Positions 1-5,652 of a DNA stretch of 6,055 nucleotides are shown here, piece by piece; position 1 is the first letter of the stretch, and every line of letters begins with the position of its first letter. Origin of the DNA: Acidobacteriaceae bacterium (lineage in GTDB: Bacteria; Acidobacteriota; Terriglobia; Terriglobales; Acidobacteriaceae). Under the pieces are notes generated by a model. That model was not told the origin of the DNA. It was given only the letters and a program-made list of their open reading frames with translations, and made no database searches. The DNA lies in the NCBI GenBank assembly GCA_003162255.1, contig PMMJ01000154.1, positions 27,984 to 34,038 on the forward strand, given 5' to 3'. Position numbers and translations under genes: made by a program.

Positions 1-84
1 ACCGCCGACGCCAGCCTTTTCAGGGTCGAAATTAACAGTGATTGCAAGTACTTAGAGGTGCCTCCCGGCTCTGTAAGTTACTGA
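1..84 (+). CDS. 3' end of an unidentified gene (partial)
   Basis: Frame 1 is open from the first base for 27 codons and closes at TGA 82-84. The visible C-terminus reads like protein, with the stretch FRVEINSDCKYLEVPPGSV, but I do not recognise a family. The other two plus-strand frames close within the first 60 bases (TAA near 33, TAG near 53). The start lies outside the window, and 27 codons could be open by chance. The next frame begins 85 bases later. Confidence 0.3.
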   Translation, partial: TADASLFRVEINSDCKYLEVPPGSVSY

Positions 85-93
85 TAGTCACCG

Positions 94-145
94 CAGGCAA
101 GGCCGACTGCCGGTAAAACTGCCGGTAAGTTTTGTTCGTTGCCTG
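94..145. repeat. nested inverted repeats with a 12-bp tandem repeat
   Basis: CAGGCAA (94-100) is exactly complementary to TTGCCTG (139-145). Inside it, AAAACT (115-120) pairs with AGTTTT (128-133) across a 7-base loop. The segment also holds a tandem repeat of period 12 (ACTGCCGGTAA at 106-116 and again at 118-128). It sits just after the stop at 84 and before the ImmA-like frame. It could be a weak bidirectional terminator or scar DNA at a deletion junction. There is no long T-run, so a classical terminator is not clearly supported. Confidence 0.35.
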
Positions 146-169
146 TTCTCTATCGCTTGCTAACTATCG

Positions 170-835
170 TTGTGGGTTCGCGCTATTACCCTTGCCGTCA
201 GCCCTGATAAAAGCAACATCCAAGCAGTAAGGAGCCTCACAACACATGAGGAGAGGCTCTGTAACAGGGTTGCAGGCCGCTTGCTAGTGCCGGAAGACCT
301 GCTCATCCAAGAGACGGAGCAGCGAATAGGCAACCTGCGAGAACGTGGGATCATCGACATAGACAGGCTTGTTCGACAACTGTCGGATGCTTTCGCTGTT
401 TCTGGAGAATGCGTTCTAGTTCAGTTGCAGCGCGCGATTCAAGCAGGAACAATCTCATTCGGTCCGGAGTTCTGCATGTTCTGGGTAGGCGAGTCTAGTA
501 CGAGCGGCTGTGGGCAGCAAACTAGTAGGAAACGTAGGGCGTTGATATCGGTTCTGCCCGATACCGTCGGAACGCTTCAGATCGGTAGGATCTTCCCAGG
601 ACTCTCCACAGAGAACTTTGGCGTTGAATTTGACAGTTTCGTTCGATCAATTTTCGACAAGCTGGGGCAAATTCGGTCGGGTGAGGTTAGGACCACATTG
701 TTGCTGAGACCGCGCGATCGAGATCGTTCAACTAGGCCAAGGGAGTTCGAGCTTCGAGGATGGTGGCGAATTCGTGGTGGGGTCGGGAGCGAGAAACCAC
801 CTCGGATGTTGATGTGGGGACGGTTGAGCGCTTGA
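170..835 (+). CDS. ImmA/IrrE-type metallopeptidase remnant lacking the HExxH active site
   Basis: The frame opens after TAA 161-163, and its only early start is TTG 170 with no Shine-Dalgarno, so the annotated start is nominal. Residues 26-45 (HEERLCNRVAGRLLVPEDLL) match the conserved helix that follows the zinc site in ImmA/IrrE (COG2856) proteins. Residues 67-88 (LVRQL..AF.VS...VLVQLQRA) match the small helical segment usually found next. The C-terminus (RGWWR near 196, MLMWGRLSA at the end) looks intact. The family is known to cleave phage or ICE repressors after an HExxH zinc motif. That motif would lie about 40-70 residues before residue 28, but the frame reaches only about 27 residues upstream, and neither alternative frame across 1-169 encodes HExxH. 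I infer an N-terminal deletion and an inactive relic, probably from a mobile element. Family assignment is fairly confident; functionality is unlikely. Confidence 0.65.
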   Translation: MWVRAITLAVSPDKSNIQAVRSLTTHEERLCNRVAGRLLVPEDLLIQETEQRIGNLRERGIIDIDRLVRQLSDAFAVSGECVLVQLQRAIQAGTISFGPEFCMFWVGESSTSGCGQQTSRKRRALISVLPDTVGTLQIGRIFPGLSTENFGVEFDSFVRSIFDKLGQIRSGEVRTTLLLRPRDRDRSTRPREFELRGWWRIRGGVGSEKPPRMLMWGRLSA

Positions 836-875
836 ATTGTGAAGAGACTGAGGAATGCTTTCCGCTACTAGGCTT

Positions 876-1157
876 TCACGACCTCGATGGCCGTCTCGAG
901 TTGTTATCTCTTCCGTCCTTCAAAGCGTCTCGCGAAAGCTCAATGGCGAACTTGGGCACGATGCCGGCTTTTTGAAGCTTCTCAGTATCTAAGCGATAGC
1001 GTTTGGCGGCGTCCATCAAACCGTCGTCGGGGGTTTTACCGGATCGCTGATATGCCGAATCCAGCAAACTGATTTCCAGAAGCAGCTTGCATAGTTCCGA
1101 TTCATCGTAAGTCGCTTGGCAAGTGGTCCCCAGTCTTTGTTCCTCTCCTGTTCGCAA
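876..1157 (-). pseudogene. possible ParB-family C-terminal remnant
   Basis: Reading leftward, this 93-codon frame starts only at TTG 1157 and ends at TGA 876. Residues 18-35 (DESELCKLLLEISLLDSA) and 50-64 (AAKRYRLDTEKLQKA) resemble, from memory, the C-terminal tail of certain plasmid or island ParB/Spo0J-type partition proteins, in which a helical DES.L..LL.EI segment is followed by an AA..Y.VDT motif. The nuclease/CTP-binding and HTH domains of ParB are absent. The neighbouring minus frame upstream gives DWGPLAKRLT just before the DESEL segment, which would suit a former continuous protein broken by a frameshift near 1100. The frame also continues, through an amber codon at 1176-1178, from the 68-aa gene. 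It converges on the ImmA-like frame, with 40 bases between their stops. An unrelated small protein remains possible. Confidence 0.35.
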
Positions 1158-1175
1158 CCGAGTATAGGCGACAGC

Positions 1176-1382
1176 CTAAATCTCCTGTTTGCGCTTAAGC
1201 TGCTCGATCCGATCGGTCTTGCCCCGGTCCTCAGTTTTTTGAGCCACCTTGTGCTTCTGCTCCTCAATGCTCCTCGTTCTGGCGCGGTCCTCTTTTGCCT
1301 GCTTTTCTACCCGATTCTCCTGTTTCTGTCTTTCAATTCGCGCCGTTTCCTGCTTCCGCTCGTTTTCCTGTCCGTTGACCAT
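1176..1382 (-). CDS. 68-aa highly charged coiled-coil-like protein
   Basis: ATG 1382-1380 is preceded, with a 4-base spacer, by AAGGAGG (plus-strand CCTCCTT 1387-1393), one of the best ribosome binding sites in the window, so translation is credible. Forty-four of 68 residues are Lys, Arg, Glu, Asp or Gln. There are no Cys, Trp, Tyr, Phe or Pro, and sparse Ile, Val and Ala fall at helix-like spacing (for example RIERQKQENRVEKQAKED), suggesting one long charged helix or a disordered segment in the cytosol. It lies 9 bases after the membrane-protein gene, whose TAA overlaps the ribosome binding site, so the two are almost certainly co-transcribed and perhaps translationally coupled. The stop is TAG. 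The same frame stays open for 99 further codons, so this may be the N-terminal part of a longer broken gene. The family is not recognised. Confidence 0.6.
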   Translation of the reverse strand: MVNGQENERKQETARIERQKQENRVEKQAKEDRARTRSIEEQKHKVAQKTEDRGKTDRIEQLKRKQEI

Positions 1383-1386
1383 TTTT

Positions 1387-1393
1387 CCTCCTT
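1387..1393 (-). promoter_or_regulatory. ribosome binding site AAGGAGG of the 68-aa gene
   Basis: On the minus strand TAAGGAGGAAAAATG contains a full AAGGAGG four bases before the ATG. The TAA stop of the preceding membrane-protein gene shares bases with it, the usual arrangement for translational coupling. It decides the start of the 68-aa protein and argues that this small frame is real. Confidence 0.8.
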
Positions 1394-1952
1394 AAGCTTC
1401 AAGCATTGGGGCGCGCGCCTGTCGCTCGGCTTCCTGACCCCCGCTGCCAAGTTCTACGATACAGTTTGCGTTCCACTCGATGTGAGCGGCGACTACACGC
1501 AGGTCTAGCTTCATGGCCAGCCGCTCTTCATTTTCCGGTATCTGCAGAAGAAAGTCCTCCGCTATCGTCTCCCCCGGCTCAATCCAGGCATGGTCCTTGA
1601 ACACCTCTCGAACACCGACATTCTCTTCGGTCGGCTCCGTCGGTTGGTCGGTTGGTGCAGACAGCCTCAGGTCAAAAAACAGGATTGCCGTGCCTTTCTG
1701 CTCTATCGGGAACTTCGACAATCCCACATTCTTTATTTGAGCTGCTCCAGAAAGAAGGAGTCCTGTCTTGCTCCGCACCTCCTTAGCCGAAATCTTGAGT
1801 TCTAGTCTTTTCTTGAAGGTACGGCCCCTGACATAATTCAGATAAGCCCAGGCACCGCCGATGAGGAGAGCGACGACCTTGGTCACCTTATCAACGATGT
1901 CAAGGACGGAGGACAGCGGAGAGGCTGGTTCCGGAACTGGTGGAACGACCAT
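1392..1952 (-). CDS. 186-aa single-pass membrane protein of unknown function
   Basis: ATG 1952 is preceded by GGGAG (plus-strand CTCCC 1960-1964) at a 7-base spacing and by a good promoter, which fixes the start. Residues 1-25 are proline-rich then amphipathic. Residues 26-41 (VVALLIGGAWAYLNYV) form one membrane helix, followed directly by a basic cluster (RGRTFKKR, 42-49). By the positive-inside rule the roughly 135-residue C-terminal domain probably faces the cytoplasm. That domain is beta-rich (LELKISAKEV, GAAQIKNVGLSKFPI, TAILFFDLRL) and contains a short Pro-Thr repeat (PTDQPTEPTEE) and a W-IEPGE--AEDFLL motif. The layout (helix, GR.F..RLEL, KNVGLSK, W.EPGE) recalls a widespread group of uncharacterised membrane-anchored proteins, but I cannot name a domain. 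It is the first gene of a two-gene operon with the 68-aa protein. Confidence 0.8.
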   Translation of the reverse strand: MVVPPVPEPASPLSSVLDIVDKVTKVVALLIGGAWAYLNYVRGRTFKKRLELKISAKEVRSKTGLLLSGAAQIKNVGLSKFPIEQKGTAILFFDLRLSAPTDQPTEPTEENVGVREVFKDHAWIEPGETIAEDFLLQIPENEERLAMKLDLRVVAAHIEWNANCIVELGSGGQEAERQARAPMLEA

Positions 1953-1981
1953 ACAAATGCTCCCGAATCGGGCTGACCGAA

Positions 1982-2011
1982 AATATACTCCGAGACGGCG
2001 GATACTTTCAA
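1982..2011 (-). promoter_or_regulatory. sigma70-type promoter of the minus-strand operon
   Basis: On the minus strand TTGAAA (2011-2006) is followed after 18 bases by TATATT (1987-1982), each one mismatch from consensus. Transcription would begin near 1975, giving a leader of about 23 bases that contains the GGGAG ribosome binding site of the 186-aa gene. Position and spacing agree well with the gene start. Confidence 0.65.
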
Positions 2012-2125
2012 TCAGAGCTTTTAGCCCACCGGGCCTGTCGTTGACGTTAAAAGCGGTTACCTCAGTTTAGGCCGGGAGACTTGTCGTTCATTGTTCCCGC
2101 GAGCGTGGGGATTTATTCTTCGTTC
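2012..2125. other. divergent intergenic region, plus-strand side
   Basis: This is the remainder of the spacer between the minus operon and the plus-strand export cluster. A TTGACG hexamer at 2041-2046 could be a -35 element for the plus-strand genes, but no convincing -10 lies 16-18 bases after it. A small GCCC/GGGC hairpin lies near 2024-2034. The frame of the next gene is open back to TTG 2081, but that start lacks a ribosome binding site and would bury the signal peptide. Confidence 0.3.
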
Positions 2126-3010
2126 ATGCGGACGCATATTTTGTTGCTAGCTCTGATGGCCTTTGCCTGCTTTGCCTATTCTCAAACGATGCCGCAAACG
2201 CCAAGGAAAAGCTCTTCTTCCCAAGAACCCACTGCGACTTCAGAGACGTACAGCGACACTCTTCGGACGATTAGGAAGTGGGTTGATTCGGAGGGAAACG
2301 ATGACCTTGCTCGGCTCTTAGCGATAGGTGATATCCGAACTGCGGACATGGTAGCAGCCTGTCAAAGCTCTGACGAAGAGATTGCAGGCGCGGCCTTTGG
2401 CGCTCTCCAATTACTTGGAAAACCCGAATGCGAACCCTGCGCGGAGTCGGCCTCAAAGATGCATGGCGGCCTTGCCGTGGCGTGTTCTGCGGATATCAGC
2501 GAGCCGGACTTCCAACGTATCGAGCTGTGGCTAGCCAAGAAACGCACAGGGACCGGATATGAATGCGGCGAGGAGTATGAGCCGCTCACACCGATGGATG
2601 ACTCCGTTGTCTATGCCCTCATACTCGACGGTTCATCTCGTTCGCGGTCCGTGCTAGACGATATGCTCGGATTGGAAAAGGCTTGCGTCACCGACGGACC
2701 GACCATCATCGGGGAAGTCTTGGAGCAGGCACAATCGCTCATTGTGGCTGCGAAACAGGCCGGCCACAATCTGAGGGTTGAGCCAGAGAAATTGAAAAGT
2801 TCCGTTCGTGCTTCAGCGTTCTTCTTACCACAGATGTATCGCAGAGACAGCAAGGTGGAGGTAATTGCGCGCAACAGAGCACGGAATAGAATTCTGCTTG
2901 AGGTGTCCTATCGTTGCGGCAACCTTTGCGGAAAGGGATACTACGTTGTGCTGCGCAAAGACGGCAACGACTGGCACTACGCCCTGATCAGAATGGCATG
3001 GATATCGTAG
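2126..3010 (+). CDS. exported 294-aa Cys-containing protein with CGxLCGxGYYVVL C-terminal domain
   Basis: I chose ATG 2126 because it begins a clean signal peptide: MRTH, then a hydrophobic core (ILLLALMAFACFAYS), with likely cleavage after AYS at residue 19. The mature N-terminus is a Ser/Thr/Gln linker. Residues ~40-130 look helical and HEAT-like (DDLARLLAIGDI, EIAGAAFGALQLLG) and carry a CEPC motif (C102, C105). The C-terminal ~70 residues contain VLLEVSY-like strands, C264-GNL-C268, GYYVVLRKDG and a terminal W-S. From memory this recurs in uncharacterised secreted proteins of soil bacteria, notably Acidobacteria. The seven or more cysteines suit disulfides in the periplasm. No function can be assigned. 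It heads three same-strand exported genes, 153 bases before the next. No Shine-Dalgarno occurs within 12 bases of the start; GGGGA lies 14 bases away. Confidence 0.75.
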   Translation: MRTHILLLALMAFACFAYSQTMPQTPRKSSSSQEPTATSETYSDTLRTIRKWVDSEGNDDLARLLAIGDIRTADMVAACQSSDEEIAGAAFGALQLLGKPECEPCAESASKMHGGLAVACSADISEPDFQRIELWLAKKRTGTGYECGEEYEPLTPMDDSVVYALILDGSSRSRSVLDDMLGLEKACVTDGPTIIGEVLEQAQSLIVAAKQAGHNLRVEPEKLKSSVRASAFFLPQMYRRDSKVEVIARNRARNRILLEVSYRCGNLCGKGYYVVLRKDGNDWHYALIRMAWIS

Positions 3011-3029
3011 CCGCTGCTGTCAATCCCAA

Positions 3030-3083
3030 ATCTCGACTACATAGCGCTGGCTTACGAACTCGATTGCGAGTCAGACCCGAGAT
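3030..3083 (+). repeat. nested inverted repeats after the 294-aa gene
   Basis: ATCTCG (3030-3035) is complementary to CGAGAT (3078-3083). Between them ACTCG (3058-3062) pairs with CGAGT (3067-3071) around a 4-base loop. Located 20 bases after the stop at 3010, it could be a 3' end structure or a leader element for the next gene. There is no T-run after it, so intrinsic termination is not clearly indicated. Confidence 0.35.
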
Positions 3084-3118
3084 AAGGTAAACAATAGGCC
3101 CACCGCTTCATGTCACAC

Positions 3119-3154
3119 CTAAGTTACGTAGACGGGATGCCCGTTGCTGCTTAG
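3119..3154 (+). repeat. two-tier hairpin just before the VCBS-like gene
   Basis: ACGGG (3132-3136) and CCCGT (3140-3144) flank a 3-base loop, and CTAAG (3119-3123) and CTTAG (3150-3154) form an outer stem with unequal internal loops. The outer stem ends nine bases before ATG 3164, where a ribosome binding site would normally lie. It could modulate translation of a gene that has no Shine-Dalgarno. Confidence 0.35.
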
Positions 3155-3163
3155 CATTTCCGT

Positions 3164-3663
3164 ATGAAGATTCCCACACTCGCACTGCTCCTGATTGCAT
3201 CGGTGGGCGGCTGCTGGGCACAAGAAACGCCAACGGGATGGGAGAAGCCAGGCCCCGAGCTTACCCGTCAAGAATTCAGGGGCGAAAAGACCCGAATCAT
3301 TTCTTGGTTGTGACAGGTGATTTTAACGGCGATGGGGTTCAGGACAAAGCTCTCCTGCTCGTCAACCACCGCACTCAAAAGCTTGGTTTCTTTGTGTGTC
3401 TCACGAGCACCACTGGGTGTGATTGGCAGCGACTTGAGGTGATGGACATCGCGTTTCTGGATGTAATGGGAGTTGCGAAGGTCAAACCCGGCCAGTACGA
3501 AACCGCTTGTGGAAAAGGGTACTGGGAATGCGGCAAGGACGAACCGCAAAAGCTCTCAACGAAGCGAGACGCTGTGGAGTTTTTCAAGGACGAAAGTGCC
3601 AGCTCGGTGTACGTCTACAATCCAACAAAACGTAAGTTTGTCTCGGTTGCTACAAGCGATTAG
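3164..3663 (+). CDS. exported VCBS/FG-GAP-like protein, frameshifted
   Basis: ATG 3164 starts a signal peptide (MKIPTLALLLIASVGGCWAQ), cleavable after WA (residue 19) or, less likely, a lipoprotein with VGGC (Cys17). That frame closes at TGA 3311. The frame one base back continues the protein to TAG 3661. Joining them by a -1 shift at the AAAA run 3285-3288 gives a smooth GEKDPNHFLVVTGDFNGDG and a product of 166 residues. D53-F-N55-G-D57-G-V-Q-D61 is a calcium-loop-like motif typical of VCBS/FG-GAP repeats, followed by KALLLVNH, FVCLTS, ETACGKGY-ECGK and FFKDESASSVYVYN. This layout is familiar from small secreted proteins of unknown role. The downstream part alone has only an internal ATG at 3238 and no signal peptide, so I regard it as part of this gene. 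The shift may be a mutation, a sequencing error or recoding. Confidence 0.65.
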
Positions 3664-3742
3664 GGCCCAAGCGGTCAGCACTTTCAGTTCGCGCAAGCGG
3701 GTTTCGGCAAGCAATTAGCGGGAGTGCAGTGCGGCATATTCT

Positions 3743-5266
3743 ATGAAGAAGCTTCTTAATCTCGTCATCGTGATTACTCTCACCTGGCTCATCTCCGGCG
3801 CCCTTTTCGCAGCACCACAGAAAGATGCATGTCAAGCTCCCTGCGGAAAGCCAACAGCGTGGGACGAGTTCAACAAATTCGAGCTCAAAATGACTGTGCC
3901 AAAGGAACCTGGTTATTCGTCGTGGAAGGGGACGTTTGACAAGCAGTCCCTCGACATTCAAATCAATGTCGAGGTTTTGGATGGCAAGAAAGTCACTAAA
4001 GGCAAAATCCTCATGGTTGGCGGACGTGTCCTGGCAACGCAGGGGCCGATAGCCGAACCAGGCGATGAAATCGATGCAGTCGATGCGCCAATCCTAGAAC
4101 AGGAACTCGTGTCTCGCTTGCTCGGTGCCGCGCTACCCAATGGGCCCGAAGGGACGAAAGGAATGCGCAAGATCGACTATAAAAGTGAGAAAACGGGAAT
4201 CCAGTTCGCCACGCCGAGCGCACAGGGTTTTATTTCAGCTCCGTGGCATGTGTCCGGGGATGTCACCGTTCTCGCTCCTAATGTAGTCGAGTATCAGTTG
4301 AGTTTAACCGCGGCCGGTACAGGGAATTCTGCTGGCAAAGGCGCAGAATACACGGCCAACTTCGAGGGCCGCTTGTCCAAGGTGGCGGGCGCAAAAATCG
4401 ATGACTCGATGCTGCTTGACGGGTGGAATCTGTTCGGTGTTGGAGTTCAGAATCGAACAGAGGGCAATGGCACCGCCGTCGATTACGGTGCCGCGCCAGC
4501 TCCCGCTCCGTACAAAACTGTTGCCGATATCCGAAAGAAACTGGCCGAAGATGATTACCCCGGCGAACGTGACCCTTCGAAGAATTTCACCGGATTCTGG
4601 AAGGAAGATTGCGACCAAGCCTTCGGCCTCCAGATAATGCCTCATGGTACTGATGGGAAGTATTCAATCGTCTTTTGCGGGCCAGGTGGATGTGGAGACC
4701 CGGATTCCGAAGGGCGCATTACGTTCATCACAAAAGACCGAAACTACGAAGTGATCAGCGAGAGCGAAATTAAAGAGCGTAGTGCCAATGGTTGGGACAC
4801 CTACCACAAGTGTACGAAAGACACCCACCCGGTTTTGAAATACAAGGAAGAGGTGAGCACCGCCGTTGTTGGAGATAGATCCCCTGCGACCGTACTGGAC
4901 CGCACCGCTACACCAGATTGGACGGTCGTACGATCAGTGCCAGATGAATCCGGGGGGACGATGTATTTCGTCGTCATTCCTGAAGCAAAGCAACGAGATG
5001 GCGGATACTACAGAGGAATAGGTAACATGCTCTGCAAAGAAACCCCACAATGCAGCGTCAATTTTTGGACCGATCCGAATCACATTCCCGAATCTGCGTG
5101 GATGCCAGTACCTGACCTTGCTGTGATGACGGCATCCTACAATCGCCATCCATCTCATGCAGAACCACGCGTCCAAGCAGCCTGCTGGCTTTATCCAACT
5201 AAAGCGATCGGAGAGGCTGTGCAGTGCGAGTACCAACCCGGCGCCAAGCGACCACCGGAAAAATAA
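3743..5266 (+). CDS. exported 507-aa three-domain protein of unknown function
   Basis: ATG 3743 gives a signal peptide (MKK, hydrophobic LLNLVIVITLTWLISGALFA, cleavage near residue 23). Domain 1 (~24-240) is beta-rich, with C29/C33 and alternating strands (TFDKQSLDIQINVEVLDGK). A Pro/Ala linker (~250-260) precedes domain 2 (~280-360): FTGFWKEDC, QI-P--DGKYSIVFC, C312-GPGG-C317, YEVIS, YHKC357. This is a compact Cys-paired pattern I recall from uncharacterised bacterial proteins. Domain 3 (~392-503) begins DWTVVRS and includes YFVVIPEAKQR, MLC431-KETPQ-C437, a WMPVPDLAVMTASY motif, C481-WLYP and C495-EYQPGA. Even Cys spacing suggests disulfides after export. No catalytic motif is evident, so binding or envelope functions are as plausible as enzymatic ones. 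It lies 79 bases after the VCBS-like gene on the same strand. No Shine-Dalgarno is near; GGGAG is about 18 bases upstream. Confidence 0.8.
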   Translation: MKKLLNLVIVITLTWLISGALFAAPQKDACQAPCGKPTAWDEFNKFELKMTVPKEPGYSSWKGTFDKQSLDIQINVEVLDGKKVTKGKILMVGGRVLATQGPIAEPGDEIDAVDAPILEQELVSRLLGAALPNGPEGTKGMRKIDYKSEKTGIQFATPSAQGFISAPWHVSGDVTVLAPNVVEYQLSLTAAGTGNSAGKGAEYTANFEGRLSKVAGAKIDDSMLLDGWNLFGVGVQNRTEGNGTAVDYGAAPAPAPYKTVADIRKKLAEDDYPGERDPSKNFTGFWKEDCDQAFGLQIMPHGTDGKYSIVFCGPGGCGDPDSEGRITFITKDRNYEVISESEIKERSANGWDTYHKCTKDTHPVLKYKEEVSTAVVGDRSPATVLDRTATPDWTVVRSVPDESGGTMYFVVIPEAKQRDGGYYRGIGNMLCKETPQCSVNFWTDPNHIPESAWMPVPDLAVMTASYNRHPSHAEPRVQAACWLYPTKAIGEAVQCEYQPGAKRPPEK

Positions 5267-5408
5267 CAGGCACGGCTTCGCTGAAGGGCTCGCCGGCAAG
5301 ATTGGCGAGAAGCTTTTGCGGTGGTCAGGGCCGAAAAGGTCGGATCAAGCGCGGAGGTCTTCGGGAATAGTCGGCGCGGTTCGCAAACATCCGCACACAG
5401 CGCCAGAC

Positions 5409-5437
5409 TTGCTCCAAACCAAAGATATAGCGATAAT
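5409..5437 (+). promoter_or_regulatory. possible promoter for the RbfA-like gene
   Basis: GATAAT (5432-5437) is one mismatch from the -10 consensus. TTGCTC (5409-5414), with only the TTG core conserved, stands 17 bases upstream. Transcription would begin near 5444, giving a leader of about 220 bases that includes the mini-ORF and hairpins. The weak -35 keeps confidence low. Confidence 0.3.
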
Positions 5438-5502
5438 GTGTTAGGGATTCAGGCGTTCAAGCGCTTGTAGTTCCGAGACTCAACGTAGCACCGGAGGAGA
5501 TT

Positions 5503-5556
5503 ATGTCGCCGATTGCACATAGCCCGATGACGTTGAGCCCGCCCGCCTCCGTCTGA
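5503..5556 (+). CDS. possible 17-codon leader ORF
   Basis: ATG 5503 follows GGAGGA (5493-5498) with a 4-base spacer, then 17 codons rich in Pro and Ser (MSPIAHSPMTLSPPASV) and TGA. The ribosome binding site and ATG lie in the loop of an 8-base inverted repeat (CTCAACGT 5479-5486 with ACGTTGAG 5530-5537). A strong hairpin begins two bases after the stop. The layout resembles a translated leader upstream of the RbfA-like gene, but so short a frame could arise by chance. Confidence 0.22.
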   Translation: MSPIAHSPMTLSPPASV

Positions 5557-5557
5557 T

Positions 5558-5650
5558 CCAGCCGGTCGGCTGGGTTGGCTCCATCTTTCAACTCATTAGT
5601 TGAAGCCGCATGCGCATTCGTGCGCCTGCCGGCTCTGCGCGCCTGCGCGC
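5558..5650 (+). promoter_or_regulatory. three successive hairpins in the RbfA-like leader
   Basis: Three stems occur in 93 bases: CCAGCC/GGCTGG (5558-5563, 5568-5573, loop 4), TTCAACT/AGTTGAA (5587-5593, 5598-5604, loop 4) and GCGCG/CGCGC (5637-5641, 5646-5650, loop 4). The last ends three bases before the AAGGGAG ribosome binding site. None is followed by a T-run, so these look more like leader RNA structure than terminators. If translation starts at ATG 5610 instead, the third stem would be coding. Confidence 0.4.
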
Positions 5651-5652
5651 GA

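Noticed and set aside
1116..1508. Plus-strand 130-codon frame very rich in Leu, Phe and Ser
   Set aside because: It is antisense to the well-supported 68-aa and 186-aa minus-strand genes. Its hydrophobic composition is what the complement of a Lys/Glu-rich gene produces, and it has no ribosome binding site.
1626..1656. TCGGTTGG-type short repeats on the plus strand
   Set aside because: They encode the Pro-Thr-Glu low-complexity stretch (PTDQPTEPTEE) of the minus-strand membrane protein. Codon repetition explains them.
2081..2125. TTG 2081 as an upstream start for the 294-aa exported protein
   Set aside because: It has no ribosome binding site and would put 15 residues before a signal peptide that starts cleanly at ATG 2126.
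2156..2170. Lipobox at Cys15 of the 294-aa protein (ALMAFAC)
   Set aside because: Positions -3 and -2 (Ala, Phe) do not fit the lipobox, whereas AYS-Q gives a normal signal peptidase I site.
5157..5444. Plus-strand 95-codon frame running from the end of the 507-aa gene into the spacer
   Set aside because: Its first third overlaps the 507-aa gene in another frame, no ribosome binding site precedes its start, and the remainder has no recognisable domain.
5264..5447. Integron-like attC site (TAACAGG ... GTTAGGG)
   Set aside because: The ends do not fit the RYYYAAC/GTTRRRY consensus well, the spacing of about 180 bases exceeds usual attC lengths, and the next gene is housekeeping-like rather than a cassette.
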